The notes under the pieces: model-generated
What the model saw: only the letters and a program-made list of their open reading frames with translations
Database searches by the model: none
Told to the model about the DNA's origin: nothing
Shown: positions 16,712 to 19,835 of the stretch, piece by piece
How positions within the stretch are numbered: position 1 is the stretch's first letter
Layout of the letters: the number at the start of each line of letters is the position of its first letter
From: an uncultured Alphaproteobacteria bacterium
Lineage (GTDB): Bacteria > Pseudomonadota > Alphaproteobacteria > Rickettsiales > UBA1997
Assembly (NCBI GenBank): GCA_949298005.1
Contig: CASFUN010000013.1
Coordinates: forward strand, 1 to 19,835
Length of the DNA stretch: 19,835 nt
Direction: 5' to 3'
Translations under genes and position numbers: made by a program

Positions 16712-17725
16712 TTATTTTTTCATCCAATTAATTGCATTATCTAACATTCTATTGGAAAAACCCCACTCATTATCATACCATGAACCAATTCTTACAAAAT
16801 TTCTTTCTATAACTTTAGTTTGACTAAAATCAAATATAGAACTATGTGAATCGTGTGTAAAATCTATTGATACCATTTGCTCATCTGTATAATCTAAAAT
16901 TCCATTTAACTCATTAGAAACAGCATTTTTTATTATATTATGGATCTCATCAATATTTGTCTCTCTTTTAGCTTCAAATGAAAAATCAACAAAAGATACA
17001 TCTGGTGTTGGTACTCTTATTGATACACCATCAAGTTTACCTTTCAATTGTGGTAATACTAAAGCAACTGCTTTAGCAGCACCAGTTGTAGTTGGGATCA
17101 TTGATAAACTTGCAGCTCTAGCTCTCCTTAAATCTTTATGAGCACAGTCTACAGTTCTTTGATCATTTGTAAAAGCATGAACTGTCGTCATATGTCCTTT
17201 AACTATCCCTATTTCTCGATCTAATATTTTAGCTATTGGCGCTAAACAATTCGTTGTACAAGAACCATTAGAAATTACTGTATCACTGGATAGCAAATCA
17301 TTATCATTAACACCAACAACTATAGTTTTTACATCATCACCTTTAGCTGGAGCAGATATTATTACCTTTTTAGCACCAGCTTCTAGATGCTTTCCAGCTG
17401 TTTCTTTATCTGTAAATAAACCAGTACATTCAAATACAACATCAATACCTAACTCTTTCCAAAGCAATGCACTAACTTCTCTTTCTGAACATACTTTAAC
17501 AGCTTTATTATTTACAATTATATCTCCTACACAAATTTCAATGGTACCATCAAATTTACCATGTACAGAATCGTACTTTAAAAGATATGCATTTGTTTCT
17601 ATTGGTGTTAAGTCATTTATTGCAACTACCTCAACATCATTGTATTTTGTCAAATTCTCCATATATGCCCTAAATACACATCTTCCAATTCTTCCAAAAC
17701 CATTTATTGCAACTTTTATTGCCAT
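16712..17725 (-). CDS. gapA: Glyceraldehyde-3-phosphate dehydrogenase, type I
   Basis: Converts glyceraldehyde 3-phosphate, NAD and phosphate to 1,3-bisphosphoglycerate, in glycolysis or gluconeogenesis, in the cytoplasm. The 337-residue length is normal for the tetrameric enzyme. The N-terminal Rossmann motif is INGFGRIGR, and the acidic residue in VVAINDL favours NAD over NADP. The catalytic Cys156 lies in SNGSCTTNCLAP, with Gly where most homologues have Ala, and the partner His183 lies in TTVHAFTNDQ. The C-terminal SWYDNEWGFSNRMLD is canonical. The start is fixed by a strong AAAAGGAG ribosome binding site 5 nt upstream of ATG. It begins 17 nt after the ialB-like gene and is probably co-transcribed with it. 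Several Rickettsiales keep this enzyme although glycolysis is incomplete, where it may serve gluconeogenesis. Confidence 0.97.
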   Translation of the reverse strand: MAIKVAINGFGRIGRCVFRAYMENLTKYNDVEVVAINDLTPIETNAYLLKYDSVHGKFDGTIEICVGDIIVNNKAVKVCSEREVSALLWKELGIDVVFECTGLFTDKETAGKHLEAGAKKVIISAPAKGDDVKTIVVGVNDNDLLSSDTVISNGSCTTNCLAPIAKILDREIGIVKGHMTTVHAFTNDQRTVDCAHKDLRRARAASLSMIPTTTGAAKAVALVLPQLKGKLDGVSIRVPTPDVSFVDFSFEAKRETNIDEIHNIIKNAVSNELNGILDYTDEQMVSIDFTHDSHSSIFDFSQTKVIERNFVRIGSWYDNEWGFSNRMLDNAINWMKK

Positions 17726-17742
17726 ATTAGCTCCTTTTATAA

Positions 17743-18264
17743 TTAATAATATTTGTTAATCTGTTTGTCATAATAATCTAAAGCATCTTTAAATTCGTCT
17801 AATGAAAACTTTACTGTCATTTCTTTACAACCATCAACAGAAGATTTATCTTTTACATAGAATCTTATATAAACAAACTTACCTATCTGCATTTGCCTAA
17901 AAATTAAATCTACAGCTGATTCATTAAACTCAATAATTCCATATTTTAAATCAGAAATTGGTTTTGATTCTAGCAACCTATTATTATCGACTTTTATAAA
18001 GACACTTTTATCATAATAACCATCTTTTGATATCATTAGGATCTTATTTTTTCCGTATGGTACTACAAAAAATGTTGTTTCGTTTGTTATTTCAACAAAT
18101 AATCTACATCTTATTTTGCCTAACATTTCATCTTCTTCACAAGATACTCGCCAAACATCAAAATCTTTATTGGTAATTTTTTTATTATCTATAATTTCAG
18201 CTAAAATAGATGAATTAAATGAAATAAATATCAGTAATAGAATTAAATATCTAAAAAATTTCAA
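17743..18264 (-). CDS. IalB-like exported protein (invasion-associated locus B family)
   Basis: A 173-residue protein with a signal peptide (KFFRYLILLLIFISF core, likely cleaved after SSILA). The mature part matches the IalB pattern: FDVWRVSCEE, a second cysteine in GKIRCRLFVEI, then a late cysteine and a closing strand-helix, CKEMTVKFSLDEFKDAL. The family occurs throughout alphaproteobacteria; in Bartonella IalB is linked to erythrocyte invasion, but most members have no proven role. The only start giving a proper signal peptide is TTG at 18264; there is no ATG and no clear ribosome binding site, so translation may be weak. It lies directly upstream of gapA, which has its own strong ribosome binding site, and diverges from virD4. 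Confidence 0.72.
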   Translation of the reverse strand: MKFFRYLILLLIFISFNSSILAEIIDNKKITNKDFDVWRVSCEEDEMLGKIRCRLFVEITNETTFFVVPYGKNKILMISKDGYYDKSVFIKVDNNRLLESKPISDLKYGIIEFNESAVDLIFRQMQIGKFVYIRFYVKDKSSVDGCKEMTVKFSLDEFKDALDYYDKQINKYY

Positions 18265-18431
18265 ACTATCAAAATTAAATTTGAATAATTAATATTATTA
18301 TTAATGATAATAAAACTATTTTCAATAAAGTTTTTGTATAAAAATCTTATAAATTGGATAAACTAAATATTATTGATATTTTAAACTCATATGTTATTCT
18401 TTTTACTATAAAGTACTAGGAAACAAACACA
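18265..18431. promoter_or_regulatory. Divergent intergenic region between ialB-like gene and virD4
   Basis: A 167-nt, almost entirely A/T spacer separates two genes read outward, so it should hold both promoters. For the minus strand, TTGAAA (18320-18325) and TAATAA (18298-18303) with 16-nt spacing are a fair candidate. For virD4 I find no convincing pair; AGGA (18418-18421), 10 nt before the ATG, is the likely ribosome binding site. The low sequence complexity makes individual calls weak. Confidence 0.4.
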
Positions 18432-19835
18432 ATGTCAGAAAATGGCGAATTAGCAACAAAAGCAAGAAATATTTTTGCATTATTATTAGCATTTATTTGT
18501 AGCTTATTCTTACTATATATGATATCTGGCATACTAACAATTCTTGCCTTAAGAGGAATAAAATATGTTAAGAGAGTAACTGTGGGGCAAACATTAAATA
18601 GTTTTATTAATATTGTCACTATTGAAATAGTAAGACAATGGAGATATGTAATAAAAAACTATAGATTATTTCCTAGATACAAAGTCTATTTCTTAAAAAT
18701 AACATTACCTACAATTGTACCTGTTAGTATATATATTTATATGATAGCTAAGCATTTCGATGCAATAATGGATTGGAAACCATTTAAACCACCAGAAAGC
18801 CAACACGGTGATGCACACTGGGCAACCAAGAGAGAAATTAAAAAAGCTGGATTATTCCAAAAGCGTGGTATGCTATTAGGAAATTATAAGGGGAAATATT
18901 TAATTGAATATAGCTTCCAACATACTCTTCTCTTCGCACCTACTGGTTCTGGTAAAGGTGTAGGTTTTGTAATCCCTAATTTATTATTTTGGGATGAATC
19001 GGTAATAGTACATGATATAAAACTTGAAAACTACGAACTTACCAGTGGTTATAGATTTAAAGGAATGAAACAAAAAGTATATCTCTGGAATCCGGCAGAT
19101 CAGCAAGGTATAACACATTGTTACAATCCTATGGATTGGATTGCTAAAGACCAAGGTGGTATGGTGGATGATATTCAAAAAATCGCAAAATTCTTGTTAC
19201 CAAAAGAAGATTTCTGGAATAGTGAAGCAAGATCACTTGTAACTGGACTCATGTTAAGTTTACAAGTAGATGATGAAAGACAAAAAAGCCTTGGGGAAAC
19301 TTTAAGACTAATAAGAAGTGAAGATTTAGCATATACTTTAGCTGTTATATTGGATACAAAAGGAGCTGTATTACATCCTATTGCTTATATGAACCTTGGA
19401 GCGTTCTTAGGTAAAGCTGATAAAGAACGTTCAGGTGTATGTTCCACAGCCTCTTCTGCTCTTGAATTATGGTCCAACCCATTTGTCGACACTGCTACCT
19501 CTAAAAGTCATTTTAATATAGGAAAATTTAGAAGAGAAACAAATACACTATACGTTGGTATTTCACCAAATAACATAGACCGTCTAAAACCATTATTACA
19601 AATATTTTATCAACAAGCGGCAACAATATTTACAAACAAAATGCCAACAAAAGACGAAAAATTTGGTGTTATGATGTTGCTTGATGAGTTTCCTACATTG
19701 GGTGAAATGCAGGAGATTAAAGTTGGAATAGCTTATTATCGAGGTTATCATGTTAAGGTTTTCTTGATTGTTCAGGATACTGACCAGTTAAAGGACATAT
19801 ATAAAGACGCTGGTATGAACTCGTTCCTATCGAAC
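18432..19835 (+). CDS. virD4: VirD4 type IV secretion coupling protein, cut by the window's right edge
   Basis: An inner-membrane AAA-like ATPase that recruits substrates to the VirB type IV secretion channel. 468 codons are present with no stop. Two membrane helices lie near the N-terminus (about residues 14-40 and 85-106). The cytoplasmic part starts with QHGDAHWATKREIKKAGL, then Walker A PTGSGKGV (residues 170-177, Lys175), VIPNLLFWDESVIVHDIKLE, THCYNPMDW, EARSLVTG, KADKERSGVCSTASSALELW, and Walker B MMLLDEFPTLGEM (Asp418, Glu419). The last residues, GMNSFLSN, fall just before the sensor region, so perhaps the last 100-150 residues are missing. This wording is that of the alphaproteobacterial/Rickettsiales VirD4. 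It is the only plus-strand gene. In Rickettsia virD4 follows virB8-virB11; here the gene before it is the divergent ialB-like gene, so it starts its own transcript. Confidence 0.96.
   Translation, partial: MSENGELATKARNIFALLLAFICSLFLLYMISGILTILALRGIKYVKRVTVGQTLNSFINIVTIEIVRQWRYVIKNYRLFPRYKVYFLKITLPTIVPVSIYIYMIAKHFDAIMDWKPFKPPESQHGDAHWATKREIKKAGLFQKRGMLLGNYKGKYLIEYSFQHTLLFAPTGSGKGVGFVIPNLLFWDESVIVHDIKLENYELTSGYRFKGMKQKVYLWNPADQQGITHCYNPMDWIAKDQGGMVDDIQKIAKFLLPKEDFWNSEARSLVTGLMLSLQVDDERQKSLGETLRLIRSEDLAYTLAVILDTKGAVLHPIAYMNLGAFLGKADKERSGVCSTASSALELWSNPFVDTATSKSHFNIGKFRRETNTLYVGISPNNIDRLKPLLQIFYQQAATIFTNKMPTKDEKFGVMMLLDEFPTLGEMQEIKVGIAYYRGYHVKVFLIVQDTDQLKDIYKDAGMNSFLSN

Noticed and set aside
18416..19178. 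Minus-strand ORFs over the virD4 region
   Set aside because: They lie opposite the VirD4 Walker motifs and carry no recognisable sequence.
1..19835. tRNA, rRNA, insertion sequences or attachment sites
   Set aside because: I looked for these and found no cloverleaf, conserved rRNA stretch, transposase or flanking repeats that I could support.

Overview
The window is very AT-rich, densely coding bacterial DNA. The best-supported placement is an intracellular or host-associated alphaproteobacterium of the Rickettsiales type. The evidence is a VirD4 type IV secretion coupling protein with the wording typical of that group (PTGSGKGV Walker A, HDIKLENYELTSG, LLDEFPTLG), an IalB-like secreted protein, an alphaproteobacterial-style RadC, and gene decay in progress (at least two broken genes). 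The exact genus cannot be read from the sequence.

Layout. All genes from base 63 to 18264 lie on the minus strand, so they are read from right to left. At the right, an ialB-like gene (TTG start, signal peptide) is followed 17 nt later by gapA, which ends at a GC-rich hairpin (16682-16701). Next come a small 66-residue protein and a giant 11.2-kb ORF of 3718 codons. The giant protein has a signal peptide and about 140 cysteines. Its apparent neighbour at 4208-5221 has no signal peptide and is best explained as the giant's own C-terminus, thrown out of frame at a run of nine A's. Restoring one base gives a single protein of about 4056 residues. radC starts on the last base of that gene's stop codon, but has an in-frame TAG and a substituted JAMM metal-ligand Asp. 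nrdD (class III anaerobic ribonucleotide reductase) follows, with its own leader containing a perfect inverted repeat. The last gene is a GT8 glycosyltransferase pseudogene with at least two frameshifts, one exactly in the YLDTD metal-binding motif. A symmetrical hairpin terminator closes the run at 12-42. On the plus strand, virD4 starts at 18432, divergent from ialB, and runs off the right edge.

How the genes fit together. gapA and nrdD are ordinary metabolism, though an oxygen-sensitive class III reductase in such an organism suggests a low-oxygen niche. The ialB-like gene, the giant cysteine-rich protein and virD4 point to interaction with a host or another cell. The most unusual content is the giant gene. 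It is an exported, disulfide-rich, repeat-containing protein, with an internal hydrophobic cysteine-patterned segment and a possible poly(A) frameshift near its end. I could not assign it to a named family. Three separate lesions (GT8, radC, giant gene 3' end) suggest either active genome reduction or, for the A9 site only, slippage or a sequencing indel.
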